From: Verrucomicrobiota bacterium
GTDB lineage: Bacteria; Verrucomicrobiota; Verrucomicrobiia; Verrucomicrobiales; DEV007
NCBI GenBank assembly: GCA_018970725.1
Contig: JAGWVU010000016.1
Coordinates: forward strand, 35,544 to 99,543
Reading direction: 5' to 3'
Length of the DNA: 64,000 bases
This document shows positions 1 through 9,285 of this stretch, piece after piece. Position 1 is the first letter of the stretch, and each line of letters opens with the position of its first letter. The position numbers and the translations under genes are program-made. Below the pieces are notes generated by a model, which did not search any database, was not told the origin of the DNA, and saw only the letters and a program-made list of their open reading frames with translations.

Positions 1-31
1 AGACGGATTTCGATTCCAAGCCATTTTTCGT

Positions 32-418
32 ATGCCAACCATCAACCAGCTCGTCAGGAAAGGTCGTCAAGATAAGGCGGACAAGAGCAAGGCTCCCGCT
101 CTGTCGAGTTGCCCCCAACGTCGTGGTGTCTGTTTGCAAGTGATGACCCGGACGCCGAAGAAGCCGAACTCGGCTCTGCGGAAAGTGGCCAAGGTTCGCC
201 TCACCAACGGGTTTGAGGTGATTGCCTACATTGGGGGGGAGGGGCATAACCTTCAGGAGCACTCCATCGTTCTGGTCCGTGGCGGCCGGGTGAAGGACCT
301 TCCGGGGGTTCGCTACCACATTGTCCGCGGGGCGCTCGACTGTCTGGGAGTCGACAAGCGTCGCAAGAGTCGTTCCAAGTATGGGGCGAAGCGACCCAAG
401 GCAACGAAGGCGAAATAG
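32..418 (+). CDS. rpsL: 30S ribosomal protein S12
   Basis: Small-subunit protein S12 lines the decoding centre of the 30S subunit. The 128-residue product matches the family length and carries the conserved loops [11 protein letters not shown] (41-51) and GGRVKDLPG (84-92). Lys43 and Lys88, classic sites of streptomycin-resistance substitutions, are the wild-type residues. It is the first complete gene of a str-type operon, with rpsG 76 nt downstream. The ATG has no Shine-Dalgarno sequence and follows a T-rich stretch (CATTTTTCGT), a pattern repeated at other genes of this block. Confidence 0.98.
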   Translation: MPTINQLVRKGRQDKADKSKAPALSSCPQRRGVCLQVMTRTPKKPNSALRKVAKVRLTNGFEVIAYIGGEGHNLQEHSIVLVRGGRVKDLPGVRYHIVRGALDCLGVDKRRKSRSKYGAKRPKATKAK

Positions 419-494
419 GTTTTCCTGCGGGTCTTCCCCGGAATACCAGTTTCCTCTTCGATGATACGAAAGTTTTATTGATTGAAATTATCCT

Positions 495-968
495 ATGTCT
501 CGAAGAAAAAGAACTTACGCTAAGCCGGATTATTCCGACGCGCGTTACGAGAGCCCTTTGGTGGCTCGGCTCATCAGCAAGGTGATGAGGGACGGCAAGA
601 AGTCCACTGCTGAACGCATCGTGTATGCGGCGATCGATCGGGTGAACCAAGGGGCCGAGTCGGTCGATCCTCTTGAGGCGATCAACCGGGCCATCGAGAA
701 CGCCAAGCCGCGGGTCGAGGTCAAGAGTCGCCGGGTTGGTGGGGCCACCTACCAGGTTCCCCTTGAGGTGACCGGTGAGCGTCAGGAATCTCTGGCCATG
801 CGTTGGATGGTTACCGCTGCCCGCAAGCGCAAAGGCACTCCGATGCATGTTGCCCTTTCCAACGAGCTCCGCGATGCCGCTGCCAACACCGGTAGTGTCA
901 TTCGGAAGAGGGATGAGACGCACAAGATGGCGCAGGCCAACCGTGCCTTTGCCCACTTCCGCTGGTAA
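495..968 (+). CDS. rpsG: 30S ribosomal protein S7
   Basis: S7 is the primary assembly protein of the 30S head and binds the 3' major domain of 16S rRNA. The 157-residue length equals the usual 156 or so. The N-terminal MSRRKR basic start, the internal GGATYQVP segment and the C-terminal region ending in AFAHFRW are typical. It lies between rpsL and fusA in normal str-operon order. The start is an ATG after the AT-rich sequence TTGAAATTATCCT, with no Shine-Dalgarno motif. Confidence 0.98.
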   Translation: MSRRKRTYAKPDYSDARYESPLVARLISKVMRDGKKSTAERIVYAAIDRVNQGAESVDPLEAINRAIENAKPRVEVKSRRVGGATYQVPLEVTGERQESLAMRWMVTAARKRKGTPMHVALSNELRDAAANTGSVIRKRDETHKMAQANRAFAHFRW

Positions 969-1009
969 ACCTTGGCCCCTGTCCCGACGATTGCCGCCGA
1001 CTCACCCCA

Positions 1010-3178
1010 ATGACCGTTCTTGCGTCAGCTCCCCTGCTGGGGAATCCCAATCATCCCGCGCGGAAACGTCCGCTCGAGAGGACGCGGAATATTGGGATTG
1101 CGGCGCACATTGACGCGGGGAAGACGACGTTGACCGAGCGGATCTTGTTCTACACCGGGTTGATTCACCGGATGGGCGAAGTTCACGAAGGGGCGGCGAC
1201 GACGGATTGGATGGAGCAGGAGAGGGAGCGTGGGATCACTATCACGGCTGCGGCGGTGACGTGCGAGTGGACCCAGCGGGTCGAGCCGGGCATGGTCAAG
1301 CTCCGGGATGGGCAGCCAATCCGGGTGAACATCATCGACACCCCGGGTCACGTGGATTTCACTGCCGAGGTTGAGCGCTCTTTGCGCGTGCTTGACGGGG
1401 TGATTGCCGTCTTCTGCGGGGTCGCCGGAGTGCAGCCCCAGTCTGAGACGGTGTGGCGGCAAGCGGAGAAGTATCGGGTGCCCCGGATTGCGTTCATCAA
1501 CAAGATGGATCGGGTTGGAGCGGATTTCGAATTCGTCTTGGCGGATATCCGGGAAAAGCTCGGGGCGGTGGCGGTGCCGATCCTGATCCCGATCGGGGCC
1601 GAGGAGGCTTTGCAGGGTCAGTATGACGTGCTCAATCGGAAGGCGATTGTCTATACGGAAAGCGGCGATTGCGGTTCGACCTACCGGATCACGGAAATCC
1701 CCTCCGGTGATATGCGTATGGTCGAAGGAGCGTTCGAGTTTTTGAAGGAGTCCCTCATCGATCTGGATGAGGAACTGGGTCTCCGGTTTCTTGCGGAAGA
1801 GTCGATTGGGGTCGAGGATTTGAAGGAAGCGCTCCGTAGGCAGACCATTGCCGGGCGGGTGGTCCCTGTCGCCGGAGGTTCGGCGTTCAAGAACAAAGGA
1901 GTCCAAGGGCTTCTTGACGCGGTGGTGGACTATCTGCCGAGCCCTGTCGATCTGCCGCCGGCCCAGGGGCATGATGTCGAAGATCATGAGAAGCTAATCG
2001 AGGTCGTTCCCAGTGATCATGCCAAGGCTTGCTCGCTCGCCTTCAAGTTGTGGTCGGACAAGTATGTCGGCAAATTGGTCTTCTTCCGGGTTTATTCCGG
2101 AATGATCAGCCGGGGGGATCAGCTGTTGAACCCGCGGACCGGAAAGAAGGAGCGGGTCGGGCGACTCATCCAGATCCAGGCGAACGAGCATCAGGACATT
2201 GATGTCGCCTATTGCGGCGACATCGCGGCGATGGTCGGGGTCAAGAATGTGACGACCGGGGATACCCTTTGTGATGCGTCCTTCCCCATCCTGCTTGAGC
2301 CTCCGTCGTTCCCGGAGCCGGTGATTTCGATGGCGCTCGAGGTCCGGTCGACCGCTGACCAGGACAAGATGGCGACCGCTTTGCAGCGTCTCCGCGATGA
2401 GGACCCGACGTTCATGGTGCGGACCGATGACGATACCGGGCAGACCATCATTTCCGGCATGGGAGAATTGCATCTTGAGGTGATCCGGGACCGGATGCTT
2501 CGTGAATTCAAAGTGGCCACCAATGCAGGCAAGCCCCAGATCGCTTATCGGGAGACACTGACCCGGCCGGCTGATGGCGAGGGCAAGTTGATCAAGCAGA
2601 GCGGGGGTAAGGGGCAGTATGGCCACGTCATCCTGAAGGTGACGCCCTGCGAGCGGGGGCATGGGCTCACCCGCGAGAGCAAGGTGGTCGGAGGGGAGAT
2701 TCCCAAGGAGTTCATCAACGCCTGTTTTTCCGGGATCCAAGAGGCCACAACGAACGGGGTCATCGCGGGATATCCGGTGGTGGATCTCCACGTCGATCTG
2801 CTCGGTGGGTCCAGCCATGACGTGGATTCCAGTGAGGCCGCCTTCAAGATGGCCGCGATTTTTGCGATGAAAGAAGCCTTCCGCCATGGGGAGCCTTCGC
2901 TTCTGGAACCGGTCATGGCTCTGGAAGTGACCACCCCGGATGAATTTCAAGGGGATATCATGGGGGACTTGAGCCGACGGAGGGGGCGCATTCTTTCCAT
3001 TGAGTCCCGGGGGAACGTGAGTGCCATCCGGGCCGACGTTCCGCTTTCGGAGGTTTTCGGCTACGCGACGGATGTCCGCACGCTCTCGAGCGGACGGGCC
3101 TCCTATTCGATGCAGCCCGCCCGTTTTGAAGAGGTTCCGCCGGCGCTGGTGGAACGGATTATCGCTGAGCGCACCTGA
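1010..3178 (+). CDS. fusA: Elongation factor G
   Basis: EF-G is the GTPase that drives ribosomal translocation and, with RRF, ribosome recycling. The 722-residue product has the G1 P-loop AHIDAGKTT at 32-40, then the G3 DTPGH and G4 NKMD motifs of the GTPase domain. Domains II-V follow, including the GKGQYGHV segment of domain IV. The N-terminus is about 15-20 residues longer than in E. coli, because the chosen ATG lies well before the RNIGIAAHID core. It is followed directly by rpsJ; no tuf gene sits between them. Confidence 0.98.
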   Translation: MTVLASAPLLGNPNHPARKRPLERTRNIGIAAHIDAGKTTLTERILFYTGLIHRMGEVHEGAATTDWMEQERERGITITAAAVTCEWTQRVEPGMVKLRDGQPIRVNIIDTPGHVDFTAEVERSLRVLDGVIAVFCGVAGVQPQSETVWRQAEKYRVPRIAFINKMDRVGADFEFVLADIREKLGAVAVPILIPIGAEEALQGQYDVLNRKAIVYTESGDCGSTYRITEIPSGDMRMVEGAFEFLKESLIDLDEELGLRFLAEESIGVEDLKEALRRQTIAGRVVPVAGGSAFKNKGVQGLLDAVVDYLPSPVDLPPAQGHDVEDHEKLIEVVPSDHAKACSLAFKLWSDKYVGKLVFFRVYSGMISRGDQLLNPRTGKKERVGRLIQIQANEHQDIDVAYCGDIAAMVGVKNVTTGDTLCDASFPILLEPPSFPEPVISMALEVRSTADQDKMATALQRLRDEDPTFMVRTDDDTGQTIISGMGELHLEVIRDRMLREFKVATNAGKPQIAYRETLTRPADGEGKLIKQSGGKGQYGHVILKVTPCERGHGLTRESKVVGGEIPKEFINACFSGIQEATTNGVIAGYPVVDLHVDLLGGSSHDVDSSEAAFKMAAIFAMKEAFRHGEPSLLEPVMALEVTTPDEFQGDIMGDLSRRRGRILSIESRGNVSAIRADVPLSEVFGYATDVRTLSSGRASYSMQPARFEEVPPALVERIIAERT

Positions 3179-3196
3179 AATTTCCAACTATCGTCC

Positions 3197-3505
3197 ATGC
3201 AAAAACAACGCATCAGAATCCGGCTCAACGCCTACGATCACCGACTCTTGGACAAGAGTGCCGGGGATATCGTGGAAACCGCCAAACGCACCGGCGCGTT
3301 GGTTGCCGGTCCCATTCCGCTGCCCACCCGGATCGAAAAATTCAGCGTGAACCGGTCGCCCCACGTCAACAAGAAGAGCGCCGAACAGTTTGAGATGCGC
3401 ACGCACAAGCGTTTGCTGGATATCGTGAACCCCACCGCGCGCACGGTGGATGAATTGAAGAAACTCAACTTGCCTGCCGGGGTCGACATCAAGATCATCA
3501 TCTGA
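3197..3505 (+). CDS. rpsJ: 30S ribosomal protein S10 (NusE)
   Basis: S10 belongs to the 30S head and, as NusE, links transcription antitermination with translation. The 102-residue product contains the characteristic [13 protein letters not shown] start and the [19 protein letters not shown] loop. It begins 18 nt after the fusA stop, so the str and S10 operons are joined here without an obvious break. The ATG has no recognisable Shine-Dalgarno sequence. Confidence 0.98.
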   Translation: MQKQRIRIRLNAYDHRLLDKSAGDIVETAKRTGALVAGPIPLPTRIEKFSVNRSPHVNKKSAEQFEMRTHKRLLDIVNPTARTVDELKKLNLPAGVDIKIII

Positions 3506-3530
3506 GGCAGCATCCAACCGGAGAATTTTC

Positions 3531-4184
3531 ATGAGCTTGGGATTGATTGGCAAAAAGATCGGGATGACTCGCGTTTTCGACGACAGCGGCAAGGCTGTTG
3601 CCGTGACGGTGATCGACGTGAGTGGCAACGAGTTCGTCCAGCGCAAGAGCGCGGAGACGGATGGTTACGAAGCCGTGCAGATTGGGTTTGATGCCCAGAA
3701 GCCGCAACGGTTGACGAAGCCGGTGGCGAAACATTTCGAGAAGCATGGCGCGAACCCGAAGAAGATGGTCCGCGAATTCCGCTTCGAAGAGGGGGAATCG
3801 CTTCCCGAGGGGGAGCACCCCGGGGTGGGCGTTTTCCAGCCCGGCCAATGGGTCGATGTCATCGGCACTTCGAAGGGCAAGGGTTTCCAAGGGGTCTACA
3901 AGCGCTACAACTTCGGAGGTCTTCCGATGTCGCACGGATCGATGATGCACCGCCGGACCGGATCGGTGGGAGCGGGCACGACTCCTGGCCGGGTGTGGAA
4001 GAACATGCGGATGCCGGGACAGCACGGGAATGATCGCAAGACGGTCCAGAATCTCCGGGTGGTGCAGACCCGTCCGGACGACAACGTCATTTTGGTGAGC
4101 GGCGCGGTGCCCGGAGCGAAGGGTGGTTATGTGATCATCCGGCCGGCCATCAAGAAACCCGGCGGAGAGGCTCCCGCAGCCTGA
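3531..4184 (+). CDS. rplC: 50S ribosomal protein L3
   Basis: L3 starts 50S assembly and extends a loop towards the peptidyl transferase centre. The 217-residue product has the expected two-part structure, with the conserved central extension rich in Gly, His and Arg (PMSHGSMMHRRTGSVG) and the MPGQHGN segment whose Gln is methylated in E. coli. Start choice is supported by GGAG seven bases before the ATG, one of the few clear Shine-Dalgarno sequences in the operon. rpsJ is upstream and rplD downstream, in standard S10 order. Confidence 0.98.
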   Translation: MSLGLIGKKIGMTRVFDDSGKAVAVTVIDVSGNEFVQRKSAETDGYEAVQIGFDAQKPQRLTKPVAKHFEKHGANPKKMVREFRFEEGESLPEGEHPGVGVFQPGQWVDVIGTSKGKGFQGVYKRYNFGGLPMSHGSMMHRRTGSVGAGTTPGRVWKNMRMPGQHGNDRKTVQNLRVVQTRPDDNVILVSGAVPGAKGGYVIIRPAIKKPGGEAPAA

Positions 4185-4214
4185 GTTTGTCTGTAACCTG
4201 ATTCAAAAGCAACC

Positions 4215-4856
4215 ATGGCACATGTTTTTTCCATTGAGGATGCCGGCAAGGCTGGCATCGTGACCATCGCGGACGGACGGGGCGGGCAAGCCGTGCACGA
4301 TCTGGTCGTCGCCTTCGCCGCGAACCGTCGTTCCGGAACCGCCTGCGCCAAGACGCGCGGAGAGGTGAAGGCCTCGGGCAAGAAGCCCTACCGGCAGAAA
4401 GGGACCGGAAACGCCCGGCGCGGAGGGAACGCCTCGCCCCTTCACCGGGGAGGCGGTGTCGTCTTCGGCCCGAGGCCGCGCGACTACTCGAAGGACGTTC
4501 CGAAGAAGGTGCGTCGTCTCGCTTTCGCCCGGGCGCTGACCGCTCGGATCGAGGCTGGCGATGTATTGTTGAGCGAGCCGCTGGCCATTGCGGATGGCAA
4601 GACCAAAAACGTAGTGGCCGCGATTTCCAAAATCACCGACGCGAGGAAGGTGCTCTTCATCGGGAACTTCGACGAAGTGACGTTCCGGGCCGCGCGCAAC
4701 GTCCAACCCTTGCTGTTGATGTCGCCCGAGGAGGTGAACGTCGAGCACCTGCTGTATTACGACAAGATCGTTGTCACCGAGAATGGCCTAGGGGTTCTCG
4801 CCGGACGGACCAAGGGCGTCCTGTCCGAGCGCCCGGCCGAAGCTGCAACCGAGTGA
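4215..4856 (+). CDS. rplD: 50S ribosomal protein L4
   Basis: L4 is a 50S assembly protein whose extended loop lines the exit tunnel; in E. coli it also represses the S10 operon. The 213-residue product shows the conserved loop GTGNARRGGNASPLHRGGG and the preceding KPYRQK segment. It sits between rplC and rplW, with only 7 nt to the latter, so the pair is probably translated in sequence. No L4-responsive leader could be recognised upstream of rpsJ. Confidence 0.98.
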   Translation: MAHVFSIEDAGKAGIVTIADGRGGQAVHDLVVAFAANRRSGTACAKTRGEVKASGKKPYRQKGTGNARRGGNASPLHRGGGVVFGPRPRDYSKDVPKKVRRLAFARALTARIEAGDVLLSEPLAIADGKTKNVVAAISKITDARKVLFIGNFDEVTFRAARNVQPLLLMSPEEVNVEHLLYYDKIVVTENGLGVLAGRTKGVLSERPAEAATE

Positions 4857-4863
4857 GAATCAC

Positions 4864-5148
4864 ATGAAAGACCTGTTTCAAGTCATCAAGACCATCCGCC
4901 TCAGCGAAAAGGCGACATTGCTGGGCGAGATCAACAATGAGTTCGTTTTCCGGGTGGACCGGCGCGCGAACAAGTTGGAGATCAAGCAGGCTGTCGAACA
5001 GCTTTTCGGGAAGAAGGTCGTGGCGGTCCGCACAGCGAACTACCGCGGCAAGAAGAAGCGCGAAAGGCGTGCCGACTTCGGACGCACGGCCCATTGGAAG
5101 AAGGCGATCGTCCGGCTCGCCGAAGGTGAGACGATCGAGTTGGTGTAA
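4864..5148 (+). CDS. rplW: 50S ribosomal protein L23
   Basis: L23 sits at the exit of the nascent-chain tunnel and docks trigger factor and SRP. The 94-residue product has the N-terminal SEKATLL motif, the FRVDRRANKLEIKQAVE core and the KKVVAVRTAN strand typical of the family. It starts 7 nt after rplD and is followed by rplB. Little space is available for a separate ribosome binding site, which favours translational coupling with rplD. Confidence 0.98.
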   Translation: MKDLFQVIKTIRLSEKATLLGEINNEFVFRVDRRANKLEIKQAVEQLFGKKVVAVRTANYRGKKKRERRADFGRTAHWKKAIVRLAEGETIELV

Positions 5149-5186
5149 CCGGAAGCCCGCACTAGAGACCCAAACAGAAAGCTGTC

Positions 5187-6026
5187 ATGGCATTGAAAGA
5201 TTACCGTCCCTTCACTCCCTCGAGCCGCTACAAAGAGTTGCCGAGCTTTGAGGAGATCACCAAGAAGAAGCCCGAGAAGAGCCTTACCGCGCCTCTCAAG
5301 AAGTCCGGTGGCCGCAACAACCATGGACGGATCACTTGCCGCCACATGGGCGGGGGTCACAAACGCAAGTATCGGATCATCGATTTCAAGCGCCGTCGCC
5401 ATGGCGATGTCGCCACGGTGATGTCGATCGAGTACGATCCCAACCGGAGCGCCCGGATTGCCCTGTTGCAATACGCGGATGGCGAGAAGACTTACATTCT
5501 GGCGCCCGGCAAGCTTGGGGTCGGTGACAAGGTGCAGTCGGGAGAGAACGCGCCTCCGAAAGTGGGCAATTGCCTTCCTTTGGACCGGATTCCGCCGACC
5601 ACTTCGATCCATTGTGTCGAACTGACGCCTGGTCGCGGAGCCAAGGTGGCGCGCAGCGCGGGGCAAGCGGCGGTTCTCACCAATACGGACGGGCAATACG
5701 CTTTGGTTCGGCTGCCCTCCGGGGAATCCCGTCGGATCAACGCCCGTTGCTACGCCACCATCGGCGTGGTCGGAAACGCGGAGCACATGAACGAGAGTTC
5801 GGCCAAGGCGGGACGGACGCGCTGGCTGGGGGTCAGACCCACGGTCCGCGGGATGGCGATGAACCCGGTCGATCACCCGAACGGTGGTGGGGAAGGAAAG
5901 AGCAAGTCAGGTGGTGGCCGCCAGCACCTGAAGAGTCCGTGGGGACATCCGAAGGGGCTCAAGACACGCAAGCGGAAGAAGCCAGGCACCCGGTTCATCG
6001 TGGAGCGCCGGACGGCCAAAAAGTAA
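5187..6026 (+). CDS. rplB: 50S ribosomal protein L2
   Basis: L2 is required for subunit association and lies close to the peptidyl transferase centre. The 279-residue product has the [17 protein letters not shown] basic segment, the GGG..HLKSP.GHPKG C-terminal region and the conserved HPNGGGEG segment containing the functionally important histidine. It lies between rplW and rpsS as expected. The ATG follows an A-rich stretch without a Shine-Dalgarno motif. Confidence 0.98.
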   Translation: MALKDYRPFTPSSRYKELPSFEEITKKKPEKSLTAPLKKSGGRNNHGRITCRHMGGGHKRKYRIIDFKRRRHGDVATVMSIEYDPNRSARIALLQYADGEKTYILAPGKLGVGDKVQSGENAPPKVGNCLPLDRIPPTTSIHCVELTPGRGAKVARSAGQAAVLTNTDGQYALVRLPSGESRRINARCYATIGVVGNAEHMNESSAKAGRTRWLGVRPTVRGMAMNPVDHPNGGGEGKSKSGGGRQHLKSPWGHPKGLKTRKRKKPGTRFIVERRTAKK

Positions 6027-6057
6027 CCATTCATCAAGCCAATCACTCTGATCCCAG

Positions 6058-6336
6058 ATGCCTAGATCACTCAAAAAGGGTCCTTTCGTGGACATGAAGT
6101 TGCTCGACAAGGTTGACGCCATGAACGAGTCCGGCAAGAAGCGTCCCATCAAGACGTGGTCCCGCCGCTCCATGGTCATCCCGGACTTCGTCGGTCACAC
6201 GTTTCTCGTTCACAACGGACGCGAGTTCATTAGCGTTTTCGTCTCGGAAAACATGGTGGGCCACAAGCTCGGTGAATTCTCCCCGACCCGGAAATTCGTC
6301 GGTCATAGTGGACACAACCCGAAGATCAAGGGCTGA
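6058..6336 (+). CDS. rpsS: 30S ribosomal protein S19
   Basis: S19 binds the 30S head together with S13 and S7. The 92-residue product begins [10 protein letters not shown] and contains the family signature around the [11 protein letters not shown] and [10 protein letters not shown] segments. In nearly all bacteria rplV follows at once; here a gene for an exported coiled-coil protein intervenes (next entry), and rplV comes 939 nt later on the same strand. Confidence 0.98.
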   Translation: MPRSLKKGPFVDMKLLDKVDAMNESGKKRPIKTWSRRSMVIPDFVGHTFLVHNGREFISVFVSENMVGHKLGEFSPTRKFVGHSGHNPKIKG

Positions 6337-6373
6337 ACATTTCTTCCGCCGACCGTCCCATCCTCAGAATTTC

Positions 6374-7240
6374 ATGAAACCCACCCTGCAACCTTCCGCT
6401 GCCCTGCTCGCCCGCGCTTGCGCCGGGTTGTGTGTGGTTGCCGGACTTTTGCCGGGGGCGGTCCAACTGGGGGCCGGGGAAGCAGTGACCGCACCCGGTG
6501 CGGATTTGTTGATCGAAGAGTTGCAGTTCGCCTTGGAGACGGCCCACCGCCGGATTGAGGCACTCGAGAAGCAATTGGCCAATGCGGGTCCGGGCGGGGA
6601 CGCCGGGCAAGGCACCTTGGCTGCCTCGCTTGCGGCCGCCAACCAAGAGGCGGAGCAGTATCGGGTGCGGTATCGTGATCTCTTGGTCCGGGTGGAGTCG
6701 CTGGGGCTGGCCACGATCCGTTCAGACCGGGCCCTTGAAGACCGCATGATCAAGGCGGTGCGGGAGCGCCAGCATTATTTGGAGCGGACCGAAGAGTCTC
6801 AGGAGCAGATGATGCGATTGAGCGAGGCGGTGATGGATTACCTCAAGGCTTCGAGCAGCACGAGTCCTGACGTGCGCCTCCGGCTTGAGGCGGAGCTTCG
6901 CCGCGCGGATGAGGTTCTTGGGTTGGGGCAGGTGCGCCGCTCTACTTTGGACTCGGTGGTTGGGGAAACGGGTGGCAGTGCCAACCTGGGGGATGGACAT
7001 GTCGTCGGTTTCAAGTCGGAGCTGAGATTGGCCGTGATCGATATCGGCAGCCGCAACGGGATCAGGGTGGGGATGCCTTTGAACATCGTCCGCAAGGATC
7101 GGGTCGTGGGCACCGCGATGGTCGTGGACGTGAGGGACACTGTTTCCGGCGCGTTGGTGGAGGAGTATTTTCGAGAAGGGGACCGGGTGGAAGTCCGGGA
7201 CCGGGTCGAGCCGCGGACCATTGCGGGCTCGGACCTGTAA
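6374..7240 (+). CDS. Exported coiled-coil protein of unknown function inserted in the S10 operon
   Basis: I do not recognise this gene. The ATG at 6374 gives 288 residues. A longer in-frame reading to 6272 overlaps rpsS and is unlikely. Residues 1-37 look like a signal peptide (Arg16 followed by a hydrophobic stretch ending near GAGEA). Residues about 45-70 and 90-185 are strongly helical and charged with heptad-like spacing, suggesting coiled coil. Residues about 215-288 form a predicted beta-rich module around the segment DIGSRNGIRVGMPLNIVR, reminiscent of the C-terminal beta domains of MreC-like or similar periplasmic proteins. It lies 37 nt after rpsS and 35 nt before rplV, so it is almost certainly cotranscribed with the ribosomal genes. 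Function unknown; an envelope or periplasmic role is inferred. Confidence 0.8.
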   Translation: MKPTLQPSAALLARACAGLCVVAGLLPGAVQLGAGEAVTAPGADLLIEELQFALETAHRRIEALEKQLANAGPGGDAGQGTLAASLAAANQEAEQYRVRYRDLLVRVESLGLATIRSDRALEDRMIKAVRERQHYLERTEESQEQMMRLSEAVMDYLKASSSTSPDVRLRLEAELRRADEVLGLGQVRRSTLDSVVGETGGSANLGDGHVVGFKSELRLAVIDIGSRNGIRVGMPLNIVRKDRVVGTAMVVDVRDTVSGALVEEYFREGDRVEVRDRVEPRTIAGSDL

Positions 7241-7275
7241 GGATGGCTGGATGAACTTTTGATTTGGAAACCGAG

Positions 7276-7749
7276 ATGGAAATCAGAGCAACACACAGAT
7301 ACGCCCGTATTTCAGCGCTCAAGGCGCGTGACGTGGCCCGCGAGGTAACCGGCATGGCGGTATCCGACGCCTTGGATGTCATTCGTTTCACGCCGAAAAA
7401 GGCGGCGTATTTGATTGGCAAGACCTTGAAGTCGGCCATCGCGAATGCGGAAGCCAATCATGACATCAGTGCCGATCTCCTGGTGGTGAAGTCGGCCACC
7501 GTCAACGAGGGACCGGCCCTGAAGCGCTGGAGCCCCGCGGCACGGGGGGGAGCTTCCCCGATCCGGAAGCGCACCAGCCATATCTTCATCGTGCTGACCG
7601 ACGAGGGCGGCGAGGCTTCTGCTCGCAGGGAGCGCACCCAGGAGGCCAGGCCGGCCAAGAAGAAGGTGGCGAAGACCGCGCCTCAGAGCGGTGGGGACGA
7701 AGCGCCGGAGGCGGGTTCGGGCGAAGCTTCCGAGTCGTCGGCGAAATGA
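7276..7749 (+). CDS. rplV: 50S ribosomal protein L22, with C-terminal extension
   Basis: L22 is an assembly protein whose beta-hairpin lines the exit tunnel near L4. Residues 1-110 contain the family core (KARDVAREVTG, KSAIANAEANH, and a short RGGASPIRKRTSHI hairpin). Residues about 115-157 are an Arg/Lys/Ala/Glu-rich tail absent from E. coli L22 (110 residues). I chose the ATG at 7276; an in-frame TTG four codons earlier is possible. It is followed by rpsC in normal order. Confidence 0.96.
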   Translation: MEIRATHRYARISALKARDVAREVTGMAVSDALDVIRFTPKKAAYLIGKTLKSAIANAEANHDISADLLVVKSATVNEGPALKRWSPAARGGASPIRKRTSHIFIVLTDEGGEASARRERTQEARPAKKKVAKTAPQSGGDEAPEAGSGEASESSAK

Positions 7750-7791
7750 ACCGGGAATCGAAACAAATCAAAAACTCAAAGGCGTTGCGTT

Positions 7792-8559
7792 ATGGGACAG
7801 AAGGTTAATCCAATCGGGTTTCGGCTCGCGGTCAGCAAGGACTGGCATTCGAAGTGGTATGCACCGAGGGGCGAGTATGCCTCCATGTTGCACAGCGATC
7901 TCATGGTCAGGGAATACCTGAAATCAAAGCTTCAGTTCGCTGCGGTGGCGAGGATCGTCATCGAGCGGGCTTGGAACAGCGTGCGGGTCACTCTTTACAG
8001 CGCCCGGCCGGGCTTGGTGATCGGTCGCAAAGGGGCCGAGATCGAAGGGGTCACGGCCACCGTTTCGGAAATGTGCGGGGGCAAGCAGGTCAAGATCGAC
8101 ATCGTGGAGATCAAACAGCCGGAGACCGATGCACAATTGGTCGCGGAAGGAGTTGCATCCCAGTTGGAAAAGCGTATTTCTTTCCGCCGCGCGATGAAGC
8201 GCGCTCTCCAGACCGCAATGGATTTCGGCGCCGACGGCATCCGGATCCGTTGTGCGGGACGGTTGGGCGGTGCTGACATTGCTCGGGCGGAGTGGTATAA
8301 GGAGGGCAAGGTGCCTCTGCAAACGCTTCGTGTGCCGATCGATTACGGATTTGCCGAGGCTTCCACGGTGTATGGAATCATTGGCGTGAAGTGTTGGATC
8401 AACCGGAACCCCGATTCCGAAAAAGCGAGGGCCGCCCGGCCCGGCGGTGGACAGCGGGAGCGAAGGGGAGGTGGTGAGCGGCGTCCGGGGCCCGATCGTC
8501 GTTCTTATGGCGGCGGCGGCGGCGGAGGCGGTGCACCGCGCGTGGAGAGCGAGGGCTAA
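7792..8559 (+). CDS. rpsC: 30S ribosomal protein S3
   Basis: S3 forms part of the mRNA entry channel of the 30S subunit. The 255-residue product has the N-terminal GQKVNPIGFRL signature, a KH domain with the loop GRKGAEI, and the C-terminal S3 domain around GRLGGADIARAEWYKEG. The last 45 residues are an Arg/Gly-rich low-complexity tail with a run of nine consecutive glycines, longer than usual. It lies between rplV and rplP. Confidence 0.98.
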   Translation: MGQKVNPIGFRLAVSKDWHSKWYAPRGEYASMLHSDLMVREYLKSKLQFAAVARIVIERAWNSVRVTLYSARPGLVIGRKGAEIEGVTATVSEMCGGKQVKIDIVEIKQPETDAQLVAEGVASQLEKRISFRRAMKRALQTAMDFGADGIRIRCAGRLGGADIARAEWYKEGKVPLQTLRVPIDYGFAEASTVYGIIGVKCWINRNPDSEKARAARPGGGQRERRGGGERRPGPDRRSYGGGGGGGGAPRVESEG

Positions 8560-8620
8560 ATACTCTCGGTGAGGCGAAGGCTGAACCGGATCAATCGGAG
8601 ATTTTTCAAAGGAGACGATT

Positions 8621-9031
8621 ATGGCATTGATGCCGAGAAAAGTGAAGTATCGCAAGAGCCACCGCGGGAGCCGAGCCGGCACTCCGGAGCGTGGCACTCG
8701 CGTGTCTTACGGTGACTTCGGGCTGCAGTCGATTGGCCGGGACTGGGTGACCAACAACCAGATCGAGGCTTGCCGGATTGCGATCAACCGCTTCCTGAAG
8801 AGGAAGGGGAAGGTCTGGATCCGGGTGTTCCCGCACAAATCGGTGACCCAGCGGCCGCCGGAAACCCGGATGGGTAAGGGCAAGGGCGCCGTGGAAAAGT
8901 GGGTCGCGGTGGTTCGCCCGGGAATCATGCTGTTTGAAGTGGCCGGTGTTCCGGAGTCCCAGGCTCGCGAAGCGATGCGGCTGGCGGCCAACAAGCTCGG
9001 GATCCCCACCCGTTTCGTGGCCCGCCATTGA
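8621..9031 (+). CDS. rplP: 50S ribosomal protein L16
   Basis: L16 binds near the A-site tRNA elbow on the 50S subunit. The 136-residue product shows [13 protein letters not shown] at the start and the [16 protein letters not shown] signature. Start choice is fixed by AAAGGAG just upstream (8608-8614), one of the strongest Shine-Dalgarno sequences in the block. It is followed by rpmC. Confidence 0.98.
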   Translation: MALMPRKVKYRKSHRGSRAGTPERGTRVSYGDFGLQSIGRDWVTNNQIEACRIAINRFLKRKGKVWIRVFPHKSVTQRPPETRMGKGKGAVEKWVAVVRPGIMLFEVAGVPESQAREAMRLAANKLGIPTRFVARH

Positions 9032-9061
9032 TCGGCAACCTCAACTGATGGAGATCGAAGA

Positions 9062-9268
9062 GTGAAGAAAATCAAGGAACTCAAGGAATTGACCAACGAG
9101 GAACTCGGTGCGAGGCGCCGGGACCTCAAGCATGAGAGCCTGAATCTGCGGATCCAGCAGCAGAGCGGGCAACTCGAGAACACCGCCCTGCTTCGCAACA
9201 ACCGCCGGGAAGTCGCGAGGATCGAGACGATCCTCACCAGCCGGCACAAGCAGGCCGGGACGCATTGA
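9062..9268 (+). CDS. rpmC: 50S ribosomal protein L29
   Basis: L29 is a small helical-hairpin protein near the tunnel exit. The 68-residue product contains the [18 protein letters not shown] and [12 protein letters not shown] segments of the family. The start is GTG, preceded by GGAG at a suitable distance (9051-9054). Its stop codon overlaps a possible in-frame TTG of rpsQ, so the two may be coupled. Confidence 0.97.
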   Translation: MKKIKELKELTNEELGARRRDLKHESLNLRIQQQSGQLENTALLRNNRREVARIETILTSRHKQAGTH

Positions 9269-9285
9269 GCAACGAACCAGATACG

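Noticed and set aside
201..956. Long antisense open frames over rpsL-rpsG and many other genes (for example about 20933-23110 minus, 23694-26534 minus and 42504-45254 plus).
   Set aside because: They lie opposite well-supported genes, have Arg/Pro/His-rich compositions typical of shadow frames in GC-rich DNA, and contain no recognisable domains.
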